A stretch of DNA of 64,000 nt from Microglena sp. YARC (lineage: Eukaryota > Chlorophyta > Chlorophyceae > Chlamydomonadales > Chlamydomonadaceae): positions 29,566,004-29,630,003 of the forward strand of contig CM039464.1 of the NCBI GenBank assembly GCA_022414725.1, read 5' to 3'. The notes beneath the pieces were generated by a model that saw only the letters and a list, made by a program, of their open reading frames with translations, was not told where the DNA came from and searched no databases. Position 1 is the stretch's first letter. The number at the start of each line of letters is the position of its first letter. The translations under genes were made by a program, and so were the position numbers. This document shows positions 11,857 through 24,100 of this stretch, one piece after another.

Positions 11857-12836
11857 ATCTCTTTATCTCTCTTTATCTCCCTCCATCTCTTTCTTTCCCC
11901 ATCTCAGCTAGTCTATAAGCTTTGGATTCTCATCCTTTCTTTTCTTTGGACGGGGGGCAGGAGGTGGGGACCCCTGTTTTTTCTCTTCGCAACTCAACTG
12001 AACTCAACAACTCGTAAAACAACGACTGAGCAACTCGCAAGTCAACTAAACTCAACGACTCGCAACTCATCTCAACACAACTCATCTCAACACAACTAAG
12101 TTCCTCGCAACACAGCAAATCAACAATTGGGAACTCAACAACTCGCAACTCGCGACTCAATAACACAACAGCAGCTCAACAATTTGCAAGTCAACAACAA
12201 GCAACCCAACTTGCAACTTGCAACAAGTACCTGCAGCTAGCATGCGCGCAGTCGAAATCCTAGCTGCAGGCGCCTGCAGCTAGGATTTCGGCACCTAGGA
12301 TTTCAACACCTACGATTCCATACCTTCTGTCATTTTTTTTCCGTCACACTTGTCACTCTGCCCATTCTGAAAAATTAGCAATTAAGAAACCCCAGACAAA
12401 AAATGGAGATTAACTTATATTGTGTCGCGGGCAAGACATCATCAAATCGCGGAGCGCAAAGGCCGCGCTCAGAGTAGACGCAAGATGGAAGTACCTAGCA
12501 TGCGCCATTCGTAAGCTGGGATTTCATGCATTCTCTCATGTCGGTCCACTGGTTTCGGATGTAGCCACTGTCATCTCCTGAACCCCCGTCACACTTATCA
12601 CTCGGCTGATTCTGAACAATGAGCTATTAAAAAAACCCAGACAGAACATGGAGATTCACTTGTATTATGTTGCGAGCTAAGACATCGTCAAATCGCTGAG
12701 CGCAAAGACCGCGCTCAGGGCAGAGGCAACATAGAAGTACCTAGCATGCGCCATTCGCCCCCCCCCCCCCCCTAACCCCCAAGAAGCTAATCTCCCTTGG
12801 CACTACGTGCCGGCTGTCTTTCTTTCTTTCTTTCTT

Positions 12837-12871
<35 letters not shown>

Positions 12872-13525
12872 ATCTCTCTCCATCTAGTTCTATTTGTCTC
12901 TTTCTGTTTCTTTCTCTCCCTCTATCTCTCTCCGGCTGCCACGATCTATTAATCATCAACATAAAATGAGTGAAAAGCAACGCAGCCTCTCACCTGCAGG
13001 GTTTGCAGAGAGCGATCCTGGTAGGCCTTAGCCACACTGCGCATTGCATCCACATCAGCCCCAGTGTACTTGAGGCCAGCTTTAGAGCTGATGATGCTAG
13101 GCACCTCATCAGCCTGTGGTGGGACAGGCAATCACGCATGAGCATTGGACTTGCACAATCGATCTCCATGATGATGATGATGATGATGATGATGGCGGTC
13201 ATGGTGGTGGTGATGGTGGTCGTGGTGGTGATGATGGTGGTGGTGGTGGCGGTGATGGTGATGATAATGACGCTGATGATTGTGGTGGTGACAATTATGA
13301 TGATGGTGGTGATGGTGGCGGTCGTGGTGATGATGATGATAATGACGCTGATGATTGTGATAATGATGATGATGGTGGTTATGGTGGCGGTCGTGGTGAT
13401 GGTGATGGTGACATTTCCCGGTGCCTTACTGGACTCCAAATAGAGCTGATGATACTGGGCACTTCATCAGCCTGTGGTGGGACAGGCAATCACGCACGAG
13501 CATGGGACTTGCATACTCAATCGCC

Positions 13526-13578
<53 letters not shown>

Positions 13579-15043
13579 CGTGTTGGTGATAATGATGATG
13601 ATGGTGGTGGCGGTCGTGGTGATGATGACGGTGATGATTGTGGTGGTGATAATGATGATGATGATGGTGGTGGTGGCGGTTGTGGTGATGACGATGATAA
13701 TGACAGCGATGATTGTGGTGGTGATAATGATGATGATGGTGGTTATGGTGGCAGTCCGGGTGATGACGATGGTGACATTTCCTGGTGCCCTACTGGACTC
13801 CAAATAGAGCTGATGCTGCCGGGCACCTCATCAACCTGGGGGAGGACAGTTGAGCACGCATGAGAGCACGGGACACCCAGAATCAATCGTCATGATGATG
13901 ATGATGGTGATGATTGTGTAGGTGATAATGCTGCTACTGATGGTGGTGGTGGTCGTGGTGACGATTGTGGTGGTGATAATGATAATGATGGTGGTGGGGG
14001 TCTAATGATGATAATGAGGGTGATGATTGTGGTAGTGATAATGTTGATGATGGTGGTTATGGTGGCGGTCGCGGTGATGATGATGGTGACATTATCCTGG
14101 TGCCCTACTGGACTCCAAATACAGCTGATGCTCCTGGGAACCTCATCAGCCTGTGATAGGACATTCAAGCACGAATGAGAGCAAGGGACATCCGGAATCA
14201 TTCGTGATGATGATGATGATGGTGGTGGCGGTCATGGTGAAGATCATGATAATGATAATGACGGTGAAGATGATGCCATGTACTGCCCTGGTTTGTTTAT
14301 TATAATTTTGTTGTATATTTCAGTACGTTTGTGTTGTGACCTACTCATGAACAGATGAACTTATCTATTTGTAATCGCAAACCTGGCAGAGCATGATCTT
14401 GCACAACAGCATGTACATCAAATTTGTTGTCCCGTACCTGGTTAAGCATGATCCTGGACAACAGCATGTACTTCAGCACATGTACTGCCCTGGGGTCGTC
14501 CAGCTGGGTGAACTGCTCAAAGGCCTCAAAGAAGTAGGAGTAAGCTGTCTTGAAGTCCTTCTCCTCGGCATGGAGAGTGCCAGACTGCATATCAATCTGG
14601 TGGCCAGGGGCACAGTGATGTTACAGTGCACTCATGTGTGAGAACTGGATTGTCCGAGGTCGGGCAAGTTTCTTCAGCATATTTGGCTACCCCTAGACTG
14701 TAACATACATTCATGTGTGGGAACTGGATTGTTTGAGGTCGGGCAAGTCTATTCAGCATATTTGGCAACACCTAGACTATAACATACATACATGTGTGTA
14801 AGGACCGGCATATCACACGATGTTGACCAAAGGCGAGTATGACATTACATGATATCGTATATAAATGGTAACTTTAGCCTGGTCAGACTGCCGGCATCAT
14901 TTGATGATATAATATCATATAATGTCATATTTTTGTTCCCTACAAGTTAGGGAACTGGGGCATGGAGAGGGAAAGACACTCAGAGAAAGACACACACATG
15001 TGCACATGCATGCACACAAATACACACACAAAAATAGACAGAT

Positions 15044-15074
<31 letters not shown>

Positions 15075-17839
15075 CAGTGACAAACAGAAAGATACAGGCA
15101 CAGGCACAGACATACCGAAGACACAGGCATAACACTGACACTGACAGCCACAAGGCACCAACTGCATATCTCCTTCCCTCTCCCTGCAGCATATGCATGC
15201 ACACAAGCACACACTAGCACAGAAACTGCCACAGCCACAGACTCACACAGCCACACACACCAATTGCATATCCCCTCCCCTCTCCCTGCAGCACACCTGT
15301 GCACATGCATGCACAAAAGTACACACTAGCACAGAAACTGCCACAGCCACACACCAATTGCATATCCCCTCCCCTCTCCCTGCAGCACACATGTGCACAT
15401 GCATGCACAAAAGTACACACTAGCACAGAAACTGCCACAGCCACACATCAATTGCATATCCCCTCCCCTCTCCCTGCAGCACACATGTGCACATGCATTT
15501 ACACAAGTTTACACTAGAAAAGAAACCGCCACTGCCATAGACACACACACTAATTGCATAAACCCTCACCTCTCCCTGCAGCTGCATAGGAACGTAGATG
15601 GAGTTAGCTGCTGACCTGGCAGCAGTGAGGGCAGCCCTGGACTTGGGCAAGTTCAAGAGTAGGTGGTGCACGCGGCTCTCCAACAAATGAATATCCACTA
15701 GCAGCAGCTTGTCATCAAGCTTCTTAACCTCGCTCAGCAAGCTGGGTAGGAGGTGCGTGGGTTGGTAGGAGGTGAGTAGGTAGGTAGGAGGTCAGTGGGT
15801 AGGTGTTTAGGTAGGTGGACTAGCAGCAGCTTGTCGTCAAGCTTCTTAACCTCACTCAGCAAGCTGGTTAGGAGGTGCGTGGGTTGGTAGGAGGTGAGTA
15901 GGTAGGTAGGAGGTCAGTGGGTAGGTGTTTAGGTAGGTGGACTAGCAGCAGCTTGTCGTCAAGCTTCTTAACCTCACTCAGCAAGCTGGTTAGGAGGTGC
16001 GTGGGTTGGTAGGAGGTGAGTAGGTAGGTAGGAGGTCAGTGGGTAGGTGTTTAGGTAGGTGGACTAGCAGCAGCTTGTCGTCAAGCTTCTTAACCTCGCT
16101 CAGCAAGCTGGTTAGGAGGTAAGTGGGTAGGTGTGTAGGTAGGTGGACGTAGGGGTGGGGTTCGTAAAGCTTTTTTATCTCGCTCAGCAAGCTGGGTAGG
16201 AGGGGAGTGGGTAGGTGTTTAGGTAGGTGGACGTAGGGGTGGGGTTCGTAAAGCTCCTTAACCTTGCTCAGCAAGCTGTGCAGGGGGGTTGCCGATGGGC
16301 AGGAGGTAAGTGGGTAGGTAGGTGAATAGGTAGGGATGGGGGTGGGGGGTGAGAGTGAGGGTGGGGGAGGGAAAGGGGAGAGGGAAGGGGAAGGGGAGAG
16401 GGAGAGAGAAAGGGAAGGAGGGTGAAGGGTTTGGGTTTAGGTTAGGTAGAGTTAGGGTGATGCATGAATGCATTGCTCATGTACTGACAATCTCTATAAG
16501 CTTGAAGCAGCCATGCCAACAAACAAATGGAAGCTGCATGTATCAAACAACTAACTGACTATGTAGATCCACATAGCCCCCCCCCCCCCCCCCCCCCCCC
16601 AGTGTATCTGTGTGTATGCTGTTACAGTCAACTAGGCTAAAGGGGCTTGCCCAGACCTGATATCAGGAGGGGCTAAACAGACTAAGCACTGATGAACTGA
16701 ACCCCAAACGATTGTTTTACCAAAGGAGGCCCCTTGCTCGTGCTACAGCGAATAAATTATGCGTTTCTCATCAAACTTTTCAAATCTGCTGAGTATGCTC
16801 CTGGTTTCCGTGGGAATCCTATGGGGGGAGGGGGGGGGCTTGGCATTGGAAGACGGTGAGCAGCCCAGAGTTGGCTGAAAAACAATTCAATTCAAGTGTG
16901 ACAATTCAATTCAAGTAGGGCCACTTACGTGCCAATCAGTGTCAGGGCTGCCGCATAGTCCTGGGTATCCACAAGAAGACTGGCCAGCCTCAATTCTATT
17001 CTCTGGCGCAGGAAGGTTCGCTTCTCTGTGCGAGCCCACTCCACCTGCTCCTTGCACACCTCCAACTGCACGTTTGGGTTGGTTGGGTTGTTGGAGTTGG
17101 TTAGTTAGATTGGTGAGATTGGTGGAGTTGGTGGAATGAATCGGTTGATCCATGCAAAAGGTTGAGGGGTGGGATAAGGGATGATTGGACAGAGGGAGTC
17201 TGAGCAGAATTTGGAGCTTTGGGACAAAGACTAGCTCAGCAGTTATAATTATGCATGCCTGCTCCAAGTGCCAAGCCTTTGTCCGTCATCTGGTACCGGT
17301 TTATTATAGTATGTTGTAGTAAGGCAGCAATGATCCTGTTGGGGTGGAGGAGCTCTCCCACATCATCATCCAGCTCATAGAAGAAAGTCAACCACTTACT
17401 AGAAGGAGGATGGCATGCATTAGCTCATATCTCTTGTAGAGGTGGTTGAGTCCGTTTCAGCCTACTGCCCACCTCATGGCCTCAACACGTCATTAGTTCA
17501 GAATCGGTTTGAAGCCCGCACCTGAACCTGGGTGGATCCAGGGATCTTGGCGATGCTGTCTATAATTGACCTCACGATCTTAGCGGTCTTTGCCTTGGGA
17601 ATGCAGCCAAAGAATCCTCGAAGCTCAGTCAGAAGGCCCTTCAGTGCCCCTGTGTTCTTCGACTTGACGAGCACCTCGCACAGTTCCTGAACAGCTGTCT
17701 CCTTCACCTTTATGCTCTCGACATCGTTATTTCCTTCTAGGATCAGAGTTTTCAATCGCGAGGCAGCTTCCTCGGGGTTCGTAGCTTCGAGCACCTTGCA
17801 CGCAGCAAACTCGGTGGATAGCTCTTCAGTCGTGGACAT
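9391..17839 (-). CDS. RPN6: 26S proteasome regulatory subunit RPN6 (PSMD11), complete, 8 exons
   Basis: RPN6 is a PCI-domain subunit of the 19S proteasome lid; it clamps lid to base and core. Exons on the - strand: 17839-17522, 17065-16929, 15741-15570, 14596-14438, 13113-12994, 11172-11077, 9894-9799 and 9561-9391. All junctions are GT-AG and phases agree (0,2,0,0,0,0,0). The product is 422 aa, the usual length for the family. Recognisable stretches: [19 protein letters not shown] (exon 1), [18 protein letters not shown] (exon 2), [19 protein letters not shown] (exon 3), [20 protein letters not shown] (exon 4) and [20 protein letters not shown] (exon 5). The PCI winged helix is [20 protein letters not shown] (exon 7), followed by [16 protein letters not shown] (exon 8). 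The start ATG at 17839 is the first in frame and the N-terminus aligns by eye. It faces CFAP61 across 336 bp. Introns are packed with copies of adjacent exon edges. Confidence 0.96.
9686..9720 (-). repeat. RPN6 exon 7 donor-edge copy
   Basis: It repeats the 3' end of exon 7 with its donor (ctctcac..gagagagcttgtt), ~85 bp downstream of the real donor on the - strand. Confidence 0.7.
9905..10056. repeat. (TG)n microsatellites with G runs
   Basis: Two (TG)n tracts (about 9905-9953 and 10004-10045) each end in a G run, in RPN6 intron 6 close to the acceptor of exon 7. Confidence 0.95.
10480..11060 (-). repeat. Tandem copies of RPN6 exon 6 donor edge (about 4)
   Basis: Units of 110-160 bp repeat part of exon 6 (gtacagagtgttcaggtggg, then ctgctcaccaagttctgctc on the + strand) with its donor and adjacent intron. 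They are found near 10490-10530, 10604-10690, 10765-10850 and 10925-11000. The real exon (11077-11172) is the most upstream member in gene orientation and the only one joined to an acceptor. Confidence 0.85.
12253..12290. repeat. Perfect 38-bp palindrome in RPN6 intron 5
   Basis: The sequence cgaaatcctagctgcaggc is followed directly by its exact reverse complement. No spacer; cruciform or hairpin potential. Confidence 0.9.
12340..12760. repeat. ~170-bp direct repeat in RPN6 intron 5
   Basis: About 12340-12518 and 12583-12758 are diverged copies sharing catcatcaaatcgcggagcg / catcgtcaaatcgctgagcg and gtacctagcatgcgccattc. No coding potential seen. TC/TTTC microsatellites follow to 12930. Confidence 0.8.
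13160..14275 (-). repeat. GAT/GGT microsatellite with three RPN6 exon 5 acceptor-edge copies
   Basis: Copies of the exon 5 start plus acceptor (cctcatcagcctgtggtggg and gacaggcaatcacgca on the + strand) occur at about 13430-13510, 13790-13880 and 14100-14190. Trinucleotide blocks of gatgat/ggtggt separate them. In gene orientation they lie upstream of the true exon (13113-12994). Confidence 0.85.
14373..14425 (-). repeat. RPN6 exon 4 donor-edge copy
   Basis: It repeats gcatgatc..acaacagcatgtac, the last ~35 nt of exon 4, followed by a second GT, just downstream of the real donor at 14437. Confidence 0.75.
14640..14800. repeat. Direct repeat in RPN6 intron 3
   Basis: Two ~85-bp copies share gtgtgagaactggattgt-type sequence, gaggtcgggcaag and catatttggc (near 14636-14700 and 14717-14790). 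No coding potential. Confidence 0.7.
15160..15569 (-). repeat. Tandem copies of RPN6 exon 3 donor edge
   Basis: About five units of 95 bp carry the exon end (ctctccctgcag on the + strand) and the intron start, separated by CACA/ACACAT repeats. Copies lie near 15165-15195, 15260-15300, 15355-15395, 15445-15490 and the true edge at 15570. Confidence 0.85.
15742..16285 (-). repeat. Tandem copies of RPN6 exon 3 acceptor edge
   Basis: Five copies of the exon 3 start with its acceptor (aagcttcttaacctc, then ctcagcaagctgg on the + strand) in units of about 115 bp, joined by TAGG-rich spacer. All are upstream of exon 3 in gene orientation. A G/A-rich block follows (16320-16440). Confidence 0.88.
16620..16765 (-). 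mobile_element. Dispersed repeat family B
   Basis: A ~145-bp copy of the family with sense sequence gctgtagcac.. to ..ctggactgtaac (here reversed: gttacagtcaa..ggctaaagggg, cactgatgaactgaacccca). A family C fragment follows at 16795-16910. Confidence 0.8.
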
Positions 17840-18175
17840 TCTGAAGTACGCCTAGTAGTCTACGTCCAGATCCCGATCTGGCGAACTCAAAAGAAAAGCA
17901 AAAGTGGAAACATCACCAGGTGGCTTGGCTCTCTGCGCGTTCCCATCAGGCCGTTAGCAAGGTCAGGTGGCTTGGCCTGGCTTCTGTGCTGAGAGGGGCC
18001 CTGTCCGGTGGGCCCTGTCCTCAACCGCCCCAACGGCCAACCTCAAGTCCGATACCCCGAGACCTTTCTCTCCTCTGCTGCCTGCTTCACACTATCAATA
18101 CTTACCTCGTTCTAGACTGATTGAGCACAGACTCTGAGAATAACCTAAAATTCTTCTTTCCCTAGGCGCTGTAGT
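17840..18175. promoter_or_regulatory. Divergent promoter between RPN6 and CFAP61
   Basis: Only 336 bp separate the two start codons, so both promoters and both 5' leaders must fit here. A 13-mer, caggtggcttggc, occurs twice (17917-17929 and 17964-17976). It resembles only the first six bases of the yeast PACE element GGTGGCAAA, so that link is weak. No TATA box is obvious. Confidence 0.7.
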
Positions 18176-21100
18176 ATGACGATTAGAGTGCGCAGGGCTG
18201 AGGCCCAAGACGTACCAGACGTAGACAACTTGTGCGCGCAGCTACATGGACACGATGAAGTCGGCTCAATGCTCCTGTACGTTCAATACGAAGATTGGAC
18301 ACAAAATAATTTGCCCGGCACTGACATGTGTACTTCGATTTCGCAGGGAAACGGCGTTGTTGACCTTCGTCGCGGTGGATGATGCTGAGGACCAAGTTGT
18401 CGGTTTCCTATGCGTGTAAGTGCTTCTAGTAGCACAATACCTGTTGCCACCAGCATATCCAGGGGGGGAGGGGGGAGCAAAAAATCCTTCACATAGTAGC
18501 ATAGGGTAGCTATGGGGGAGAGTTCATGGTACATCTGGGTTTAATTGTTTGGCCTTGGAATAATGCATGCAGGGGTGTCACCGCAATACAGGCAGAGGTT
18601 AGTTACCAGAAAATATCCATACTTAATTGACACGCAAAAGGTTGTCCCTGTCAACAGCTACAAATGCATGTGCAAACCCGATGTGTACCTCTTACCCCCC
18701 CCACCACCACCACCACCACCACCACCACCACACACACACCCCACACACACACACCACACACACCCACACACACCACACACCACACACACCACACACACAC
18801 CCACACACACCACCCCCCACCTACGCACTAATGCAGTGATAGTATGTGCACCTCGCGAATGGACAGCCAAGCAGACACAGGAATGGGTGGAATCCAATGC
18901 TCACCTCCGTCCTCCACCCACCCACCCACCCACTACCCCACCCCACCCCCCACCTCCGCACTAATGCAGTGATAGTCTGTGCACCTCGCGAATGGACAGC
19001 CAAGCAGACACAGGAATGGGTGGAATCCAATGCTCACCTCCGCCCTCCACCCACCCACCCACCCACTACCCCACCCCACCCCCCACCTCCGCACTAATGC
19101 AGTGATAGTCTGTGCACCCCGCGAATGGACAGCCAAGCAGACACACAGGAATGGATGGAGGGTACCTCTCAGGTACAGAAGGCCAACATCGTTAGCACCG
19201 CCTACGTAAAAGCATGTGCAGTGCACCCCAACCATGAGCTCGACGCATGCAGCTTGTTGCTTCGTGCCGCTATGATCGCAGCCCCTGCTATAGAGCGCAT
19301 TTATCTGGGTACATCCGAAGATATCACATTCAGGGAGCCAGGTACATGAGTACATTCATGTTTTACTCATTGAATGATGGTGCTGATGCTGCTGATGTGG
19401 ATGCTGCTGATGCTGATGCGGATGTTGATGTTGATTACATTTTTGCTGGTGTGCTATAGAGCGCATTTATCTGGGTACATCCGAAGATATCACATTCAGG
19501 GAGCAAGGTACATACATGTTAAACTCTTAGAATGCTGCTGCTTTGAATGCTGCTGCTTTGAATGCTGCTGCTTTAAATGCTGCTGCCTTGAATGCTGCTG
19601 CTTTGAATGCTGCTGCCTTGAATGCTGCTGCTTTGAATGCTGCTGCTTTGAATGCTGCTGCTTTGAATGCTGCTGCTTTGAATGCTGCTGCTGATGATGA
19701 TGATGATGATGATGATGCTGATGGTAATGATGATGTATATGTTGATTACAATTTCCCTGGTGCGCTATAGAGCGCATTTATCTGGGTACATCCGAAGACA
19801 TCACATTCAGGGAGCCAGGTAATGATAGCACCTGGTGGGGCATGGTATTAAGGGATAGGGATTCAAACCCAACCCTTTCTTGTTCAAACGAGCTCTACCA
19901 TTGAGCCATTCGTCAAAACGGGTAGGGAGCCAGGTACATAAGTACCTAAATGTTAAATTCTTTAAATGCTGATGCTGATGTTGATGTTGATTATATTTTT
20001 CGTGGTGAGATCTAGAGCGCATTTATCTGATAAAATCCGATGAACTCACATTCAGGGAGCTATGTTCATAAGTACGTACATTTTAAACTCTTTCAATGCT
20101 GATGCTGATGCTGCTGATGTTGATGTTGATGTTGATTACATTTTTCTTGGTGCGCTTTAGAGCGCATTTATCTGGGTACATCCAAAGATATCACATTCAG
20201 GGAGCCAGGTGCATGATTACATTAATATTAAACTCTTTGAATGCTGCTGCTGCTCCTGCTGCTGATGTTGATTACATTTTCCTGGTGCGCTATAGAGCGC
20301 ATTTATGTGGGTACATCCAAAGATATCACATTCAGGGAGCCAGGTACATGAGTACATAATTGTTCAACTCTTTGAATGATGCTGATGCTGATGATCCTGA
20401 TGCTGGTGCTGATGCTGATTATGATGATGATAATGATGATGATGTTAATGTTGATTACATTTTCCCTGGTGCGCTATACAGCGTGTTTATCTGGGTACCA
20501 CATTCAGGATATCACATTGAAGGATCCTGACCCCAGGCTTGGCAGCAGTGTTCGATCGCACTCAGTTCAGCCGTAGCTCAGCTGCCTACTTGTACGAGGC
20601 TTAGTGGGAAACAACAATGTTCATTTGGGTGTCCATCCTTCCATCTGTCCTTCCCTTTTCCCCTCCCCTCCCCCCTCACCCTCCCCCCTTCTCCCGCCTC
20701 TCATCCTCCCCTCACCCCCTGGCCCCCCTCACCCCCTCACGCCCCCCATCCTCCCCTCACCACCGACCTCCAACTCCTAACCCCCAGGCTTGGCAGCAGT
20801 GTATGATCGCACCCAGTCAAGCCGTAGCCCGGCTGCCTACTTGTACGAGGCCAAGCGAGAAGCAACAATATTCATTTGTGTATCCATCCATCCATCCATC
20901 CATCCATCCATCCATCCATCCATCCATCCATCCATCCATCCATCCATCCATCTGTCCTTCCCTTTCTCCCTCCCTTCCCCCCTCCCCCTCCTCTCCCTCA
21001 ACCTCCCCCCCCCCCCCCCCCCCCCCCCTGCCCCCCCGCCCCTTTCCCTCATCCTCCCCACACCACCGACCTCCAACTCCTGACCCCAAGGCTAGGCAGC

Positions 21101-24100
21101 TGTGTTCGATCACACCCAGTCGAGCCATAGCCCTGCTCCATTCTCGCATGAGGCCAAGTGAGAACAATATTCATTTGGGTATCCATCCTTCCATCCATCT
21201 GTCCCTTTCTCCCCCCCCACCTGCCCCCCCCCCCCCCCCCCCCCCCGCCCCTTTCCCTCATCCTCCTCTCACCATCGACCTCTTACTCCTGACCCCAAGG
21301 CTTGGCAGCAGTGTTTGATCGCACTCAGTCGAGCCGTAGCCCGGCTGCCTACTTGAATGAGGCCAAGTGGGAAACAACAATATTTATTGGGGCATCCATC
21401 CTTCCATCCGTCCTTTCCTTTCTCCCCTCCCCCCATCATCCCCCCCCCCCTCACCCTCCCCCCCCCCGCCCCTTTCCCTCATTCTTCCCTCACCACCGAC
21501 CTCCAACTCCTGACCCCAAGGCTAGGCAGCTGTGTTCAATCACACCCAGTTGAGCCGTAGCCCTGCTCCATTCGTGTATGAGGCCAAGTGGGAAACAACA
21601 ATATTCATTTGGGTATCCATCCTTCCATCCATCTGTCCTTTTCTCCCTCCCTCCCCTCCCCCGCCCCTTTTCCCGCCCCTCATTCTCCCTCACCACCAAC
21701 CTCTTACTCCTGACCCCAGGCTTGGCAGCTGTGTTTGATCGCACCCAGTCGAGCCGTAGCCCGGCTGCCTACTTGTACGAGGCCAAGCGAGAAGCAGTGC
21801 TGCCCCCCTTGCTCATTAGACGAGCTTGTGTCGAGGACCATGACGACATGTTGCCTATCCTGACGAGTGCAGAGGAGAGACTACCTGCATTGGCTAAGCT
21901 TCCCGAGAGCAGCAGGCCAGAAGAGGCTTTTGCCCTCACTAGGGTGGTGGCCGGCCAGGTAAGCAAGTTCATTTGTTTTTGTCATATTTCTTTCATTTGA
22001 TTACAGTGACAGGTAGGGGGGGGGGGGGGTAGCTGGTAGCGCTACCTAGCGCTACCTGCCGTGCTCGCATAGCTGGTTTCGAGCTATTAATGTCGGTAAC
22101 TTGTCCTCAAAGTTGCTATTTGGTACAGATTTTGCATAGCTTTTCGCAAGGAATCCGAATTTGGCATTGGCGATGCGTGATTCTGTTCATACAGCAAGGT
22201 AACCCGGAGCCTGTCGCGACCTATCCTTTCTCATGGTAAGATTTTCAATGGCTACATTTGGCTAAGTTAGCTCCCAGCTATTAGGACTAACCCAGCTATT
22301 AGGACTATTAGTCCTACTATTGGCCGCGGTCAGGGCTACCTGCCGCTCCCTATAGACAGGCTATATTTGACCCCAGAAAAGCCCTATATTCAGTACTCGG
22401 CAACCTGCATAAGCTAAGCTTCCCGAGCGCAGCAGACCGGAGGTGTTTGCCCTCACTAGGGTGGCTGCCGGCCAGCTAAGGAAGTTCTCATATGTACAGG
22501 GAACAGCGATATGATATCATATGATGCAGGCAGTCTGGCTATACTAAAGTTGCCATATATATACAATATCATATGATGCCGGCAGTCTGACTAGGCTAAA
22601 CTTGCCATTTACATACAATATCAAACTCGCCTTTGGTCTGCATCATATGATATGTGGGTGCCTATATATAAATCACCCTCTCCTGGTGTACTCAGCATTC
22701 TCCCTCTCACCGTCTCCTTCTCACCCTGTCGCTCCTCAGGAGACCCTAGAGTCACCTGTTGTCCATTTGTCGTGTTGTCTGTTTGTCGTGTTGTCTGTTT
22801 GTTGTGTTGTCCGTATGTCTTGTTGTCCAATTGTTGTGTTGTCCGTTTGTCGTGTTGTCTGTTTGTCGTGTTGTCTCTTTGTCGTGTTGTCCGTATGTCT
22901 TGTTGTCCAATTGTCGTGTTGTCCGTTTGTCGTGTTGTCTGTTTGTCGTGTTGTCTGTTTGTCGTGTTGTCCGTATGTCTTGTTGTCCAATTGTCGTGTT
23001 GTCCGTTTGTCGTGTTGTCCTTTTGTCTTGTTGTCCAATTGTCGTGTTGTCTGTTTGTTGTGTCATCTGTTTGTCGTGTTGTTCGTTTGTTGTGTTGTCT
23101 GTTTGTCTGCATATAACCCTTGCATAATGGTTGTCATAATGGCATTCACCCACTCCTGGTGAATAATAGCCAACACTCTGCGCCAATTTTCCACGTCGCA
23201 GGATGAGCGCAATGCTGTATTTGTCGCAATAGCAGAGGGCTCCATTGTGGGATTCATGGTGTTGACAGCTGAGGTGGAGACGTCCACCCTGTCAGATGCT
23301 TTTGACCTACACCCCTATGATAACTTCCTTCCTGTAAAGGAGTATGAGAGGAGACAAGAGGCTGCAACACTGAGTTTAATGGAGGTGAAGGTGAGGGGAG
23401 CTGCCGGGAGGGGGGGGGGGGGGGATGTGGGAGGGGGAGGTAAAGATTGGGGGGATATAGTGTCAGATGCTTTTGACCTACACCCCTATGATAACTTCGT
23501 ACCTGTGGAGGAGTATGCGAGGAGACAAGAGGCTGCAATGCAGAGTTTAATGGAGGTGAAGGTGAGGGGAGCAGGCGGGGGGAGGTAATGAGTGGGGGGG
23601 GGATTCCTGCAGAGTTCATTCATAGCGGAAATGATATGGTTGGCCCTTTAGCAAGAAAAGGGTCAGCAGGGGGGTGGGGGTGGGGATGGCTACTACTTCT
23701 TGCCAAATTGGTCAGCGCTTAAAGCGCACAAACATCAAATTTGCCAGCGCTTTTTAGTGCAAAAAAACAAACTGCGCGCTGCGCCCACAGGGGGTTGAAA
23801 AACTGCGCGAAACGCGCAGAGGGGCTCAAAAAGCGTGTGCAAAATCGCGTTGCAGCGCGTGCTTTGTAGTACCCTGGTGGGGGGTGATGATGAGGAATGT
23901 TTGGGTAATCTACTATGAATAAATAAATAATTAAATAGTTTGCCTTATTAAGAAGCGTGAGGTTGAGGGGACCAGCCCGTTTGCTTTCACTGGGGCCAAC
24001 CACTCTACTCAACATTATTTCTAGAAAGATTAGGTAAGTCTAACTTAGATCGAGTTGGATGATTGTTAGTGCTGAAGGTAACCAAACTTTACGTTTATCA

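Noticed and set aside
13000..13860. Met/Asp/Gly-rich proteins around GATGAT repeats
   Set aside because: Trinucleotide repeats in an RPN6 intron; the only coding part is exon 5 on the - strand.
22750..23115. CRISPR-like array
   Set aside because: Repeats are contiguous with no unique spacers. The arrays at 59170 and 47600 were rejected for the same reason.
22602..23186. Cys/Val-rich or Thr/Asp/Gln-rich proteins of 140-190 aa
   Set aside because: Both strands of one TGTTGTC minisatellite are open; it lies inside a CFAP61 intron.
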